DNA from: Salipiger pentaromativorans
GTDB taxonomy: Bacteria > Pseudomonadota > Alphaproteobacteria > Rhodobacterales > Rhodobacteraceae
Direction: 5' to 3'
Length of the DNA stretch: 64,000 nt
Assembly (NCBI RefSeq): GCF_024721115.1
Contig: NZ_JAMDHK010000005.1
Coordinates: 245,155-309,154 of the forward strand
Made by a program: the position numbers and the translations under genes. The notes under the pieces were generated by a model. The model did not search any database. It was not told the origin of the DNA and saw only the letters and a list, made by a program, of their open reading frames with translations. Positions 39,306 to 47,934 of this stretch are shown here, in pieces; the first letter of the stretch is position 1, and every line of letters starts with the position of its first letter.

Positions 39306-39970
39306 TGCCCGGCAACCGCGTCGAACCGCAGCTCCGACCGGTAGCCGCCGGCGCTGCCCTGCGCGTCCGGCGCCTCGGCGACAAGCGCCAGATACCAGCC
39401 CGGCACCGCGTCGGACATCACCACCCGCAGCTCCAGATCGCCAAAGCCCTTCATCCGCGCCCGGTTCGGATCGTCGGCGAACGGGCGCAGCGTGACCGTC
39501 CGGGTCATGACCGTCCGGCCATCGAAGACGACCTCGCCCTCTTCGATCTCGGCCGGGCGCACCAGCGCCTCCTTGACGCGGTTGCGGATGTAGAAGGGCG
39601 ATCCGCCCGAGGACTCTGCCATGTCGCGGATCACGCTTTCATAGAAATACATGATCATCGGGTTACCGACGCTGGCGGGAAAGCTGCCGAGATTGCGGTG
39701 CTTGCCGTCCTGAAGAAATTGCAGATTGGCGAGAACCGCCTCGCCCTCGGCGAAGGACAGCACGATCTCGCCGGTGTCGCGCTCGGCGGTCTCGGGGTTC
39801 GCGCGGTTGGTCACGGCGCGGGTGTAATGCAGCGCCGCATCGCGGTTCACCTCGTCCAGCGTTCCCTGCCGGAAAAGCAGGTCATAGGTCTGGGCCGCCT
39901 CGCCGGTCGCCGCCGTCACCGGCAGCGCGAGCCAGGCCACCGCCGCCACGAGGGCCAGTGTCTTGCGCAT
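39302..39970 (-). CDS. exported protein of unknown function
   Basis: A 222-residue protein with a signal peptide (P-V-T-A-A-T-G). The mature domain is mixed alpha/beta: Y-D-L-L-F-R-Q-G near 30, a repeated V-x-L-S-F-A-E-G/T-V-T-L-R-P-F pattern, and R-S-E-L-R-F-D-A at the C-terminus. No domain recognised. A GGAGGATTCGAACC ribosome-binding region precedes the ATG at 39968-39970. The gene overlaps the following cysteine-rich exported protein, so the two probably act together in the periplasm. Confidence 0.75.
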   Translation of the reverse strand: MRKTLALVAAVAWLALPVTAATGEAAQTYDLLFRQGTLDEVNRDAALHYTRAVTNRANPETAERDTGEIVLSFAEGEAVLANLQFLQDGKHRNLGSFPASVGNPMIMYFYESVIRDMAESSGGSPFYIRNRVKEALVRPAEIEEGEVVFDGRTVMTRTVTLRPFADDPNRARMKGFGDLELRVVMSDAVPGWYLALVAEAPDAQGSAGGYRSELRFDAVAGQ

Positions 39971-40037
39971 GGTTCGAATCCTCCCTGACGCCAGCCTAAT
40001 CCCCCTGACCCGCCTGTCATTGCCGACTTTTGTCTGT

Positions 40038-40055
40038 GCCCGGCCGCGGCCGGGC
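40038..40055. terminator. perfect 18-bp GC palindrome
   Basis: GCCCGGCCGCGGCCGGGC, fully self-complementary, 81 bp beyond the stop of the 40137-41045 gene and upstream of the 39970 start. Likely a terminator or attenuator hairpin. No U-tract. Confidence 0.35.
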
Positions 40056-40136
40056 GGTGGTGCCCGCCTCACCCGCTTCAGGAGCGGCGGACCCCGCGGT
40101 CGCTACCCGTTTCACGATCTTGGCTGGGCACAACGC

Positions 40137-41045
40137 TCAATCCGGCGCAAAGCCGGAGCCGGTCCATCGGATGACATCGGTTCGGCCGCCATGGCTGACG
40201 ACGCGAACCCCCGGGAGCGCACCCTCCACGATCCCGCCCAAAGAGTTCTGACCTGTGAGCGTATGCACTAGGGCACCGTTGCGATGCATGTAGATGTGGA
40301 ACTCGCAGACCTGCGCCCCGCAGCTCAACGGGCGCCGCATCCACAGTTCCGGGCCCTCGCAGGTGACAAAGGATTCATCGACGATCACATCCGCCACGCC
40401 ATCCCGATCGAGATCCGCCTGTATCACGCCGGCGCCGTCCATACTGCCGCCCCGGCCCTGACAGGCATCCTCCAGCACCGTATCGACAACGCCGTCGACG
40501 TCAAAAAGCGCACCGACAGCCGGGCAGATCTCCATCGCCTGCGCAATCGCCCGGGACGAGCCCTTCAGCTCTCCAGCATAGCTGTAGGCATCGCTCCCCT
40601 CCTGAAAATCGAACGCAAACCGGCTGCCCGACCGCATCGCCTGAAGATATCTTGACGCGTTCGCCCCGCTCAGCCGCGCCGCAAAGACATCTTCGCTCCC
40701 CTCGACCTGAGTGAAATCGAGCGGCCCGATCCGCCGTCCATCGACGACAAGCGTCGCGGCACGCAGACCGCTGATGGCCAGCGACGGCGTGACTACGTAA
40801 AGCCCGAGCGGCGCCGCGGCCTGACAGCCCGCAAAAAAGCAGTATTGCCCCACAAACCGGTCCGACTGACAAAGATACGCTCCTCGGAGCCCTCTCGTCG
40901 CCTGCCCCTCGACCGCCACCTGCCAGCGCCCAGCCTCGGCCATCTGAGGCGGCGGCGACTGTACCGCGGACTGTGCCGAGACCCCTTCCGTTTCAAGGAG
41001 CAACGCAATCATCAGAGCGACCATCGGGAGAAGGAGATTTTTCAT
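40137..41045 (-). CDS. exported protein with aspartate-rich metal-loop motifs
   Basis: A 302-residue protein with a signal peptide (G-V-S-A-Q-S). Several cysteines are present (Y-L-C-Q-S, Y-C-F-F-A-G-C, E-I-C-P, D-A-C-Q, V-T-C-E, L-S-C-G-A-Q-V-C). The C-terminal half contains D-L-D-R-D-G-V-A-D-V near residue 220, a D-x-D-x-D-G loop as in dockerin, EF-hand or FG-GAP calcium sites, and a looser F-D-V-D-G-V-V-D-T-V near 186. No domain can be named. It stands alone between the kinase gene and the exported-protein pair. Metal binding is inferred from the motif only. Confidence 0.7.
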   Translation of the reverse strand: MKNLLLPMVALMIALLLETEGVSAQSAVQSPPPQMAEAGRWQVAVEGQATRGLRGAYLCQSDRFVGQYCFFAGCQAAAPLGLYVVTPSLAISGLRAATLVVDGRRIGPLDFTQVEGSEDVFAARLSGANASRYLQAMRSGSRFAFDFQEGSDAYSYAGELKGSSRAIAQAMEICPAVGALFDVDGVVDTVLEDACQGRGGSMDGAGVIQADLDRDGVADVIVDESFVTCEGPELWMRRPLSCGAQVCEFHIYMHRNGALVHTLTGQNSLGGIVEGALPGVRVVSHGGRTDVIRWTGSGFAPD

Positions 41046-41182
41046 GCCCGCAACATGGCAGAATGCCCGATTTTGACAAGGGGAACATGCGCTTGGCGGA
41101 AACGTTTCGCAACCATCCTCAACCTGTCCTGTGCGCGCCGAGAGTCGTGCCGCCGCGTGGCAAGGCCCCCGGAACGCTCTGG

Positions 41183-43417
41183 TCAGAACGTCGCCTCCTC
41201 CGGCGCCTGCCAGCGGATCTTCCATTCGATGAGCGGGCGCAACCGCGACAGTTGCACCGGTTTGGTCAGCACCGAGAACCCCTCCTCCGCGCCCTTCTTC
41301 AGCAGCGCGTTGCTGCGGTCGGCGGTGATCATGATCGCCGGAACATGCACCCCCGTCATGTCGCGCACCGCCTGGATCGCCCGGTCGCCCGTCTCGCCAT
41401 CGTCGAGCTGATAATCGGCCAGGACGATGTCCGGCGCGATCCCGATATCCCGCAGATGGTCCAGCGCCTCGCCGGCGGAGCGCGCCGCCAGCACGCTTGC
41501 GCCCCATTGCTCGAGCTTGCTGGTGAAGGCGTAAAGCACATCGGGATCGTTCTCGATGACCAGCACGATGTAATCCATGTCGTACTCGGCGCTGGGGGTC
41601 TGGCTGCACCCTTCCTGCGCATCGGCCGGCCGCCCCGAAACCGCTTCCATCTCGATGGAAAACACCGAGCCGACGCCCGGCTTCGACCGCACCCGCACCT
41701 TGTGCCCGAGATGCCGGCAGGTCCGGTCGACCACCGAAAGCCCCAGCCCGACGCCCGAGCCCAACGGCACATTGTCGGCGCGGGCGAACTCTTCGAAAAT
41801 CCGTTTCTGATCCTTGCGGGAAATGCCGATCCCGGTATCCCAGACCTGAAACGCCACCCGGTCGCCCTGCCGCCGGCAGCCGGCCAGAACCCGGCCACCC
41901 GGTTCCGTATACTGGATCGCGTTCACCACGAGATTCTGGATCGAGCGCAGCAGATAGACCGGGTCCGAGCGCACGAAGACCATGCAGGGCACCATGTCGA
42001 GCCGCACGCCCTTGCGCTGTGCCAGCGGCATCTGGTCCTCCCAGACGCTGCGCATCAACGTGCCGAGGCAGACCTCGGTGGCGGTCAGCGCCTGATCGGC
42101 GCTTTCCAGCCGCGAAATATCGAGCAGCGAATGCAAAAGCTGCTCGATGGAGGAAAACGAGCCCTCCAGCCGCTCCACCGTCGGGGCAAAGCGGGTCTCG
42201 GCGACGGAATCCATCAGCGTGGCGATCAACAGCTTCGCGGCGTTGATCGGTTGCAGCAGATCGTGGCTCGCGGCGGCCAGGAACCGCGTCTTGGAAGACA
42301 CCGCCGCCTCGGCCCGTTCCTTGGCCAGCCGCAGCTCCTCTTCCACCCGCGCCTTTTCCTCGTATTGCTCGGTGAGCCGCTGGTTTGCGCGGGTCAGCTC
42401 GGCGGTACGCTCGGCAACACGGTTCTCCAGCATCTCGGTGGCGCGGGTTTCCAGCGTCACGTCCTTGAGCTCGAGCAGCACGCCGCCATCGGGCAACCGG
42501 TGCGCGTGCAGGTCGAGCATCCGCCCGGTGGCATGGCGCACCCGTTTGCGCAGCCGGCCCTGCCGCTCCAGCCGGTCCAGCCAATAGCCGATCTCGAAAT
42601 CCACCGCTTCGGCGATCAGCGCGTGCTGGGCGACGAAATCCAGAAGCCGCTGCAAATCGGTGCCCTTCTGAAGCATCGTGTAGGGCAGGCCCAGCAATTG
42701 CCGGAACTGCTGGTTGTACATCATCACCGCGCCCGAGGGCGAAAAGGTGCAGACGCCAGAGGTCATGTTCTCGAAGACCGCCTGCAGGTAATCCGCCTGC
42801 CGGTCGATCAGCGTTTCCTTTTCCGACCGGTTGCGCCGCACGATGAGGGTGATCTCGGTCAGCAGCAGCACCATGTTCTCGGCGCTCGTGCGTTGCAGGT
42901 TGATCTGATACCAGCGGTCCCCCGCCAGCTCGATCACCAGCGACACCACCGAGGCCCCGACACGGCCACGCCGCGCATGGGCCAGCGCGGTGTCGAAACT
43001 GCCCTCGACGGTGACCAGATGGCGGCTTTCGGCCATGGCGGCAAAACAGTCATCGACCGGCAGGCCGGGCCGCAAGCGCCCGGAAATATCCGGCAGCAGC
43101 ATCTGGAAGATGTCGTTGCAGACTTCGAGCCGCCCCGCGGTGAACAACGCCACCCCGCCATCCATCGCCGAAAGCGCATCGGCGAGGTTCTTGCGCATCC
43201 GCTCGCTGTCGTCGCGGGCGTGGCGCAGCGCGTCGGTGGTGCGCTCCAGATCGCGGGTCTTGGCCCAGACCTGCGCCTGAAGCGCGATGGCCGACTGGAA
43301 CGCACCATAGGCCGAGCTGCCCACCTCGTGCTGCCGGTTGGCGCGGCGCATCAGCGCGTCGATGATCCTGGCCTGGCGCGCGACCTGAATGTCGAGCGGC
43401 TCGTCGGGGTCGATCAT
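41183..43417 (-). CDS. hybrid sensor histidine kinase with PAS domains and C-terminal receiver
   Basis: A 744-residue soluble (no membrane segment) hybrid kinase: an N-terminal coiled region, two PAS-like domains (about 80-190 and 205-325), a coiled coil, HisKA with phospho-acceptor His385 in A-A-S-H-D-L-L-Q-P, HATPase boxes (V-N-A-I-Q-Y-T, D-T-G-I-G-I, G-S-G-V-G-L-G-L) and a receiver domain (about 614-735) with Asp in V-L-A-D-Y-Q-L. The ATG overlaps the FIST gene stop (ATGA). With the FIST protein and LuxR-type regulator it resembles the systems that control formaldehyde oxidation in Paracoccus (FlhSR) and Rhodobacter, and adjacent gfa supports this. Confidence 0.9.
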   Translation of the reverse strand: MIDPDEPLDIQVARQARIIDALMRRANRQHEVGSSAYGAFQSAIALQAQVWAKTRDLERTTDALRHARDDSERMRKNLADALSAMDGGVALFTAGRLEVCNDIFQMLLPDISGRLRPGLPVDDCFAAMAESRHLVTVEGSFDTALAHARRGRVGASVVSLVIELAGDRWYQINLQRTSAENMVLLLTEITLIVRRNRSEKETLIDRQADYLQAVFENMTSGVCTFSPSGAVMMYNQQFRQLLGLPYTMLQKGTDLQRLLDFVAQHALIAEAVDFEIGYWLDRLERQGRLRKRVRHATGRMLDLHAHRLPDGGVLLELKDVTLETRATEMLENRVAERTAELTRANQRLTEQYEEKARVEEELRLAKERAEAAVSSKTRFLAAASHDLLQPINAAKLLIATLMDSVAETRFAPTVERLEGSFSSIEQLLHSLLDISRLESADQALTATEVCLGTLMRSVWEDQMPLAQRKGVRLDMVPCMVFVRSDPVYLLRSIQNLVVNAIQYTEPGGRVLAGCRRQGDRVAFQVWDTGIGISRKDQKRIFEEFARADNVPLGSGVGLGLSVVDRTCRHLGHKVRVRSKPGVGSVFSIEMEAVSGRPADAQEGCSQTPSAEYDMDYIVLVIENDPDVLYAFTSKLEQWGASVLAARSAGEALDHLRDIGIAPDIVLADYQLDDGETGDRAIQAVRDMTGVHVPAIMITADRSNALLKKGAEEGFSVLTKPVQLSRLRPLIEWKIRWQAPEEATF

Positions 43418-44571
43418 GCGAAATCGCGCCTCCCCGGTTCGAAAAAGGCGACGCCCACGAAGGTCTGGTTCACATGCACGCCGCAATGCTGCTCGCCATA
43501 GGTGTTGAAGCCGAACACCCGGCGTTCGCGAAAGATCTCGCTCACCGGGGCCGAGAGCTGTTTCTGCTCGATCTCCAACTTGCGCAGCACGCAATCGAAG
43601 CCCAGCACGAAATCCGGCGCCGCGTCTCTCGGACCCTTCACATCCAGCTCGGCCTCGAGCGTTTCCAGGATCTCCTTGCCCCGGCCCAACGTCAGGATCA
43701 GCCCGTCGTCGATGGCGCCAAGGAAGGACAGCGCATGCGCGCCGGGCGCGTCATGGATTGCGCGCACATGGTAATTCATGTTCTGCCGCACCAGCATCGG
43801 GTTCTCGGCAAAGATCTCGGGCGAGAGATGTTCGACCGGGCAGCCGACAATACGGGCGTATTCCAGCGCGGCAGGGGCGCCGTTGATCTCCAGCACCAGC
43901 CGCTCCTCGGGGATGGCGTCGGTGACGACCATCTGCTGTTCGGTGGGCAGGAAGTGATCGAACCCCAGCCCGCGAAACTCCAGATCGGTCTCCAGCATCA
44001 GAAGCAGCGCCGCATTGCTGTGGAACCGCCCGTTCTGCAACACGAAGGTTTCCTCGAAGGCAAGGTTGTCCCCCGCCGAGCCGCCGAAGACCGGCACCTC
44101 GCCCAGCGCCGCCTCGAGCGTGGCAACCAGCAGATCCTCCTGTTTCGACAAGCCGTCCGCCAGGATCAGCGCCAGCCGGTTCCAGCCCGCCGTGCGCTGG
44201 AACCGCGCCGCGTGGCTGCGGGCCTCGGCGGCGATGCTCTGGATCGACAGCGGTTTCAGCGGCGCGATCAGCATCGAGGCGCAGCGGAAATGTTCGCGCG
44301 GGAAGGCCAGCAGCAGCAGCGCCTCGGTCTCGTAGCCCAGCGGCGTGATCGTGCCGGCGGTCGTGCAGCCGAAGACGGGCACGCCACCCGCGCCCTCGTC
44401 CAGCGCCCGCGCCACGATGTCGAGGTTCAGCCCCTCGGGCACGAAGGCCAGCACGAAACAGGTTTCGGGCAGGTCGATGGCACGCAACACCTCCTCGACC
44501 GCAGCCCGCGCCTCGGTCTCACGGGAAACGGCGATGTTCACATAATGCGGCGGCTGCCGGTCCGGGCCCAT
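43414..44571 (-). CDS. FIST-domain signal protein
   Basis: A 385-residue cytoplasmic protein with an N-terminal FIST domain (F-G-C-T-T-A-G near 67-73; P-V-F-G-G-S-A-G-D near 159) and a C-terminal FIST_C domain (about 215-370; N-Y-H-V-R-A-I near 267, G-V-F/F-G-F-N-T-Y-G-E near 352). FIST domains are proposed small-ligand sensors and often act beside histidine kinases. It is encoded between a LuxR-type response regulator (3 bp away) and a hybrid kinase that lacks an obvious periplasmic sensor, so it could be the input module for that kinase. Confidence 0.9.
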   Translation of the reverse strand: MGPDRQPPHYVNIAVSRETEARAAVEEVLRAIDLPETCFVLAFVPEGLNLDIVARALDEGAGGVPVFGCTTAGTITPLGYETEALLLLAFPREHFRCASMLIAPLKPLSIQSIAAEARSHAARFQRTAGWNRLALILADGLSKQEDLLVATLEAALGEVPVFGGSAGDNLAFEETFVLQNGRFHSNAALLLMLETDLEFRGLGFDHFLPTEQQMVVTDAIPEERLVLEINGAPAALEYARIVGCPVEHLSPEIFAENPMLVRQNMNYHVRAIHDAPGAHALSFLGAIDDGLILTLGRGKEILETLEAELDVKGPRDAAPDFVLGFDCVLRKLEIEQKQLSAPVSEIFRERRVFGFNTYGEQHCGVHVNQTFVGVAFFEPGRRDFA

Positions 44572-44574
44572 CCG

Positions 44575-45300
44575 TCAGTGGCTCAGAAACGCCTGGGCGT
44601 CGGCCTCGCCGGCGCCGATGGCGGTGGCGGGCTGCGACCCCTCGACCAGAACCGCCGCCTGGGTCCGGTTCTTGACCCCCAGCCGGCGGAGCAGCGCCGT
44701 GATATGCGCCTTGACCGTCGCCTCGGCCAGCGACATCTCGTAGGCGATCTGCTTGTTGGGCTTGCCGGCGCAGATCAGCTTCATGATGCGCTGCTGCTGC
44801 GGCGTCAGCTCGGCCAGCTTCGGATGGAGCGCTTCGAGCGGCGCAGCCCCTGCCCCGGCGCCGGCCACGCTCTGATAGCCGGAATGGACGTATTTGCGCC
44901 CCGCGCCGATCTCTTCCAGCGCCTGGCGCAGCACCTGGGCCGAGGCGTCCTTGGGCAGAAAGCCGGCGGCCCCCTCCTCCATCAGCGCCCGCACCACCTG
45001 CACCGAGGTCAGCGAGGAGATCACCAGAATCGGCGCATCGGGCAGCACCGCCCGCAACCGCTGGAACCCCGAGATCCCCGAGACATCCGGCAGTTTCAGA
45101 TCGAACATCACCAGATCGGGGGCGAAGCCGCCGTCGAGCAGCGTCAGCGCCGCCCCCAGCGTCTGGGCCTTTTCCATCCGGCAATCGGGGAACACCAGTT
45201 GCAGCGCGGCGGCCAGCGCATCGCTGTAAAGCGGATGGTCATCCACGATCACAACGGATCGGATGGCGCCCGCAGGCGGCGCCTCGTGCGTGTCTTTCAT
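44575..45300 (-). CDS. NarL/LuxR-family response regulator
   Basis: A 241-residue regulator with a receiver domain (phospho-acceptor Asp67 in V-M-F-D-L-K-L-P, acidic pair V-D-D-H near 19-22, Lys in F-L-P-K-D near 114) and a LuxR-type helix-turn-helix (L-T-P-Q-Q-Q-R-I-M near 168; N-K-Q-I-A-Y-E-M-S-L-A-E-A-T-V-K near 184-199). It begins the operon with the FIST and kinase genes. Position next to gfa and homology of layout to FlhR/AfdR-type systems suggest control of formaldehyde and methanol genes. Confidence 0.9.
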   Translation of the reverse strand: MKDTHEAPPAGAIRSVVIVDDHPLYSDALAAALQLVFPDCRMEKAQTLGAALTLLDGGFAPDLVMFDLKLPDVSGISGFQRLRAVLPDAPILVISSLTSVQVVRALMEEGAAGFLPKDASAQVLRQALEEIGAGRKYVHSGYQSVAGAGAGAAPLEALHPKLAELTPQQQRIMKLICAGKPNKQIAYEMSLAEATVKAHITALLRRLGVKNRTQAAVLVEGSQPATAIGAGEADAQAFLSH

Positions 45301-45419
45301 TGAACAATCCTCCCACCGGGAGGTTAGCGTATGACATTTCATTCGCGCAACGGTCGAGTTGCGGCCCGGCATCCCCGGCGAATGCGCGCCGGGGCCGGAC
45401 CGGGTTTCAGCCTGACGCC

Positions 45420-46046
45420 TCAGTTCAGCGCGCCGCTTTGCTTGGCGACATGGGTCGCGATCGCATCCATCAGCGGCGGCGACAGGCAATCATAGGGCTC
45501 GAGCCCCAGTTCCTTCAGCCGGCCACGGATCGCCTCCATACGCGACGGATCGACCCCGGATTCGATGATCGACGAAACGAAGGCGGCAAATTCCGCCGGC
45601 GACCAGCCCGATTGCGGCGACAGTTCCGTATGCACGAAATCGAGCCCGTAGAACGGATGCCCGGTGTTTTCGATGCGGCCATACATATGCACGCCGCAGC
45701 CCTTGCAGGCATGACGCTGGATCGCCGCCGACGGATCGACGATCTCGAGCTTGTCCGCATTCTCCTTCACACCCACCTTGTCGCGGGCGACCACGGCGAT
45801 CTGGCTGAAGATCGCCCCGTCGGGCTTCCAGCATTTGGTACAGCCGCAGACATGGTTATGCGCGGTCTGCGCCTCGACCACGACCACCACCGGATCGCTG
45901 GCGCAGTTGCATTTCAGTGTGCCTCCGGAAAACCCGGGCGTCGCGGGCTTCACGCCAGTATCGACCGACGGATGAATTTTCACGTAGCTGTATGTCGGAG
46001 CGGCGCTGCCCCCCTCACCGCCAAAGAGCTTGTCGAGAATTCCCAT
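45420..46046 (-). CDS. gfa: S-(hydroxymethyl)glutathione synthase (glutathione-dependent formaldehyde-activating enzyme)
   Basis: Gfa promotes condensation of formaldehyde with glutathione, making the substrate of FlhA. The 208-residue zinc protein has the family cysteines: Cys46/Cys48 (K-C-N-C), Cys67/Cys69/Cys72 (C-G-C-T-K-C-W) and Cys114/Cys117 (C-K-G-C-G-V-H), plus the C-terminal region with S-P-P-L-M-D. The N-terminus (G-I-L-D-K-L-F-G-G) and length fit Paracoccus Gfa. It lies upstream of the response regulator, 119 bp apart, so it may have its own terminator. Catalytic versus glutathione-carrier function of Gfa is debated. Confidence 0.95.
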   Translation of the reverse strand: MGILDKLFGGEGGSAAPTYSYVKIHPSVDTGVKPATPGFSGGTLKCNCASDPVVVVVEAQTAHNHVCGCTKCWKPDGAIFSQIAVVARDKVGVKENADKLEIVDPSAAIQRHACKGCGVHMYGRIENTGHPFYGLDFVHTELSPQSGWSPAEFAAFVSSIIESGVDPSRMEAIRGRLKELGLEPYDCLSPPLMDAIATHVAKQSGALN

Positions 46047-46086
46047 ATTTTGTTATCTCCTCCCAGCGGGGCACCGCCTCCATACG

Positions 46087-46107
46087 GCACCCTCGGCAAA
46101 AGGGTGC
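46087..46107. terminator. hairpin downstream of the DUF58-like gene
   Basis: GCACCCT-N7-AGGGTGC, perfect 7-bp arms, in the 217-bp region between the DUF58-like gene and gfa. It could end the upstream transcript or lie in the gfa leader. Confidence 0.35.
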
Positions 46108-46263
46108 GCCCTGCCCGGGATTCTGGCAATTCAACCATTCGTATCGGCCCGAGGCACGATTCCGAGACGGGTGAGACGCGGATCTCTGCGAAAGATCGGG
46201 CGGAAAACGCCCAAATCTTCCGTTGAAAAGCAAAGCCTTACAGGAAACATCGCGCTCCGGACG

Positions 46264-46944
46264 TCACCGATGCGCCGGATCGGACGATCCGCCCCACGGC
46301 GCGCGAGAAAGATCCGGCGGGAACAGCGCGCCCAGCCGCCAGACCGTCGCCTCCGGAGGCAGGCTCGCGTCGATTGACAGCAGCGGCTGGCCGACAACGC
46401 CGGGCTCCGCCCCCGCGCCATCGGTGACATGCAGCAGCCGCAGCGGATGCGCGCGTGCCAGCCCGTCCAGCCGGTCGGCAAGCCCGCCGCCCGGCGTCTC
46501 GAACCCGGAGGCGATGACCAGCGCGCTGCCCGGTGCCGCCAGCCCTCTGAGTGGCGCCAGCGCCCGATCGAGGGGCGGATCGTCCAGCCGGCCGGCCAGC
46601 GCATGGGCCGCCGCGGCCTCATGCGCACGGACCAGCCCGCGGATCACCGCGACCATGCCCCCGGGCGGCACCCGCACCGGTTCGCCCGCCGCCAGCGCCA
46701 GCAGCCCGACACCGCCGCCCGCCTCGGCCACGCGCCAGCCGATCAGCGCCAGCGCCTCGGCAGCGGCCACCGACCGGAAGGCCCGGATCAGCCCCCGCAG
46801 CATCGACGGTCGAAAATCCGCCACCAGCACACAATCGCCGCCACAGGCCGGGAGAGCGGCGGGACCGGCCAGAGCCGTGGCACGCAGCGCGATCAACTCG
46901 TCGGCCCGGAGACCCGCGCCGGGAACATCCAGCGCGGCGGTCAC
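46264..46944 (-). CDS. short DUF58/MxaS-like protein
   Basis: A 226-residue protein starting at the GTG at 46942-46944 (GGAGC about 10 nt upstream). The centre, V-L-V-A-D-F-R-P-S-M near 40, followed by R-A-F-R-S-V-A-A-A-E-A-L-A-L-I near 57-71, resembles the von Willebrand-like part of DUF58 proteins such as MxaS of methanol oxidation operons. The R-x-Y-x-x-G-D-D-x-R-x-I-D-W motif that normally precedes it is missing, so the protein is N-terminally short. MoxR/MxaR ATPases, the usual partners, are not in the window. Position between the PQQ-linked ABC permease and gfa supports a C1 role. The assignment is tentative. Confidence 0.55.
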   Translation of the reverse strand: MTAALDVPGAGLRADELIALRATALAGPAALPACGGDCVLVADFRPSMLRGLIRAFRSVAAAEALALIGWRVAEAGGGVGLLALAAGEPVRVPPGGMVAVIRGLVRAHEAAAAHALAGRLDDPPLDRALAPLRGLAAPGSALVIASGFETPGGGLADRLDGLARAHPLRLLHVTDGAGAEPGVVGQPLLSIDASLPPEATVWRLGALFPPDLSRAPWGGSSDPAHR

Positions 46945-47136
46945 GTGAGATCGGCTCCGGAGCGAAGGCCGAAACAGACCCGTCCCGGGTCTCGGACTGC
47001 GGTGTGCAGAGCCGACATCGCGTGATCTCCTTCCCGTTGAACGCTTGCTGTTCAGTCTAGCCGAGCCCGGATCACGCCGGAACACAGCCCTAGGTCGCAA
47101 CGGCGCTCCGGGCCGCGAGCGGGAGAGAGGCGGCGG

Positions 47137-47934
47137 TTAGCGGCCCGGCTTGCGCCGGGTCAGCCCGTAGGCCGGATCGTAGCCCACCAGCGCCAGACCG
47201 AAGAACACCCCGAAGCTGACCGCGACCCACAGAAGCGCCATACCGTTCAGGTTTTGATACAGCGCGAAGCGGATCAGCTCGACCGCATGGGTGAAGGGGT
47301 TCACCGCGCAGATGTCGCGCAGGAGGTCCGAGCTTTCAGCCATCTTCCACAGCGGGTAAAGCGCGCTCGACAGAAAGAACATCGGGAAGATGACGAAATT
47401 CATCACCCCGGCGAAATTCTCAAGCTGCCGGATCGTCGAGGAAATGAGCAACCCCAGCGCGCCCAGCATCAGCCCGCTGATGACCAGCGCGGGCAGGACA
47501 TAGAGATAGCCCAGCGGCGGCAGCACGATGCCGAACCCCGCGGCGATGGCCAGAAACACATAGACCTGAAGAATCGACACCGCGACACCGGCGAGCAGCT
47601 TGGACAAGAGCAGCCACCAGCGCGGCAGCGGCGAGGTCAGCAGCAGCCGCATCGAGCCCATCTCCTGATCGTAGACCAGCGAGAGCGAGCTTTGCATCCC
47701 GTTGAAAAGCTGGATCATTCCGCAAAGCCCCGGAACGATGTAGACCTCATAGGTGATGTAGGTCTGATAGGGCGGGATGATCGAAAGCCCAAGCGCGGCG
47801 CGGAACCCCGCCGCAAAAACCACCAGCCAGACCAGCGGACGCACCAGCGCCGCGAGAAACCGGCTGCGCTGGTGCAGAAACCGCAGCGCCTCGCGGCGCA
47901 CGATGGCGAGCAGCGCGACGAGATAGGGTTTCAT
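47137..47934 (-). CDS. ABC-2 type permease of the PQQ-dependent alcohol system (PedC-like)
   Basis: A 265-residue inner-membrane protein with about six helices (near 20-40, 55-75, 100-125, 130-160, 165-190, 228-250) and the ABC-2 layout: N-G-M-Q-S-S-L-S-L-V-Y-D-Q-E-M-G near 83-98 and R-D-I-C-A-V-N-P-F-T-H-A-V-E near 208-221. It resembles the TIGR03861 permease family. In Pseudomonas putida the equivalent transporter (PedA1A2BC) is required for lanthanide-dependent growth. The ATG overlaps the ATPase stop (ATGA). The matching binding protein and propeller are encoded at 13133-15303. Confidence 0.88.
   Translation of the reverse strand: MKPYLVALLAIVRREALRFLHQRSRFLAALVRPLVWLVVFAAGFRAALGLSIIPPYQTYITYEVYIVPGLCGMIQLFNGMQSSLSLVYDQEMGSMRLLLTSPLPRWWLLLSKLLAGVAVSILQVYVFLAIAAGFGIVLPPLGYLYVLPALVISGLMLGALGLLISSTIRQLENFAGVMNFVIFPMFFLSSALYPLWKMAESSDLLRDICAVNPFTHAVELIRFALYQNLNGMALLWVAVSFGVFFGLALVGYDPAYGLTRRKPGR

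Noticed and set aside
39968-39990. GGTTCGAATCC, another tRNA T-loop-like string
   Set aside because: On the minus strand it is the GGAGGATTCGAACC ribosome-binding region of the 39302-39970 gene. No cloverleaf fits.
40137-41045. Lanmodulin
   Set aside because: Lanmodulin has four EF-hands with proline at loop position 2 and about 110 mature residues. This protein has one clear loop without that proline and many cysteines.
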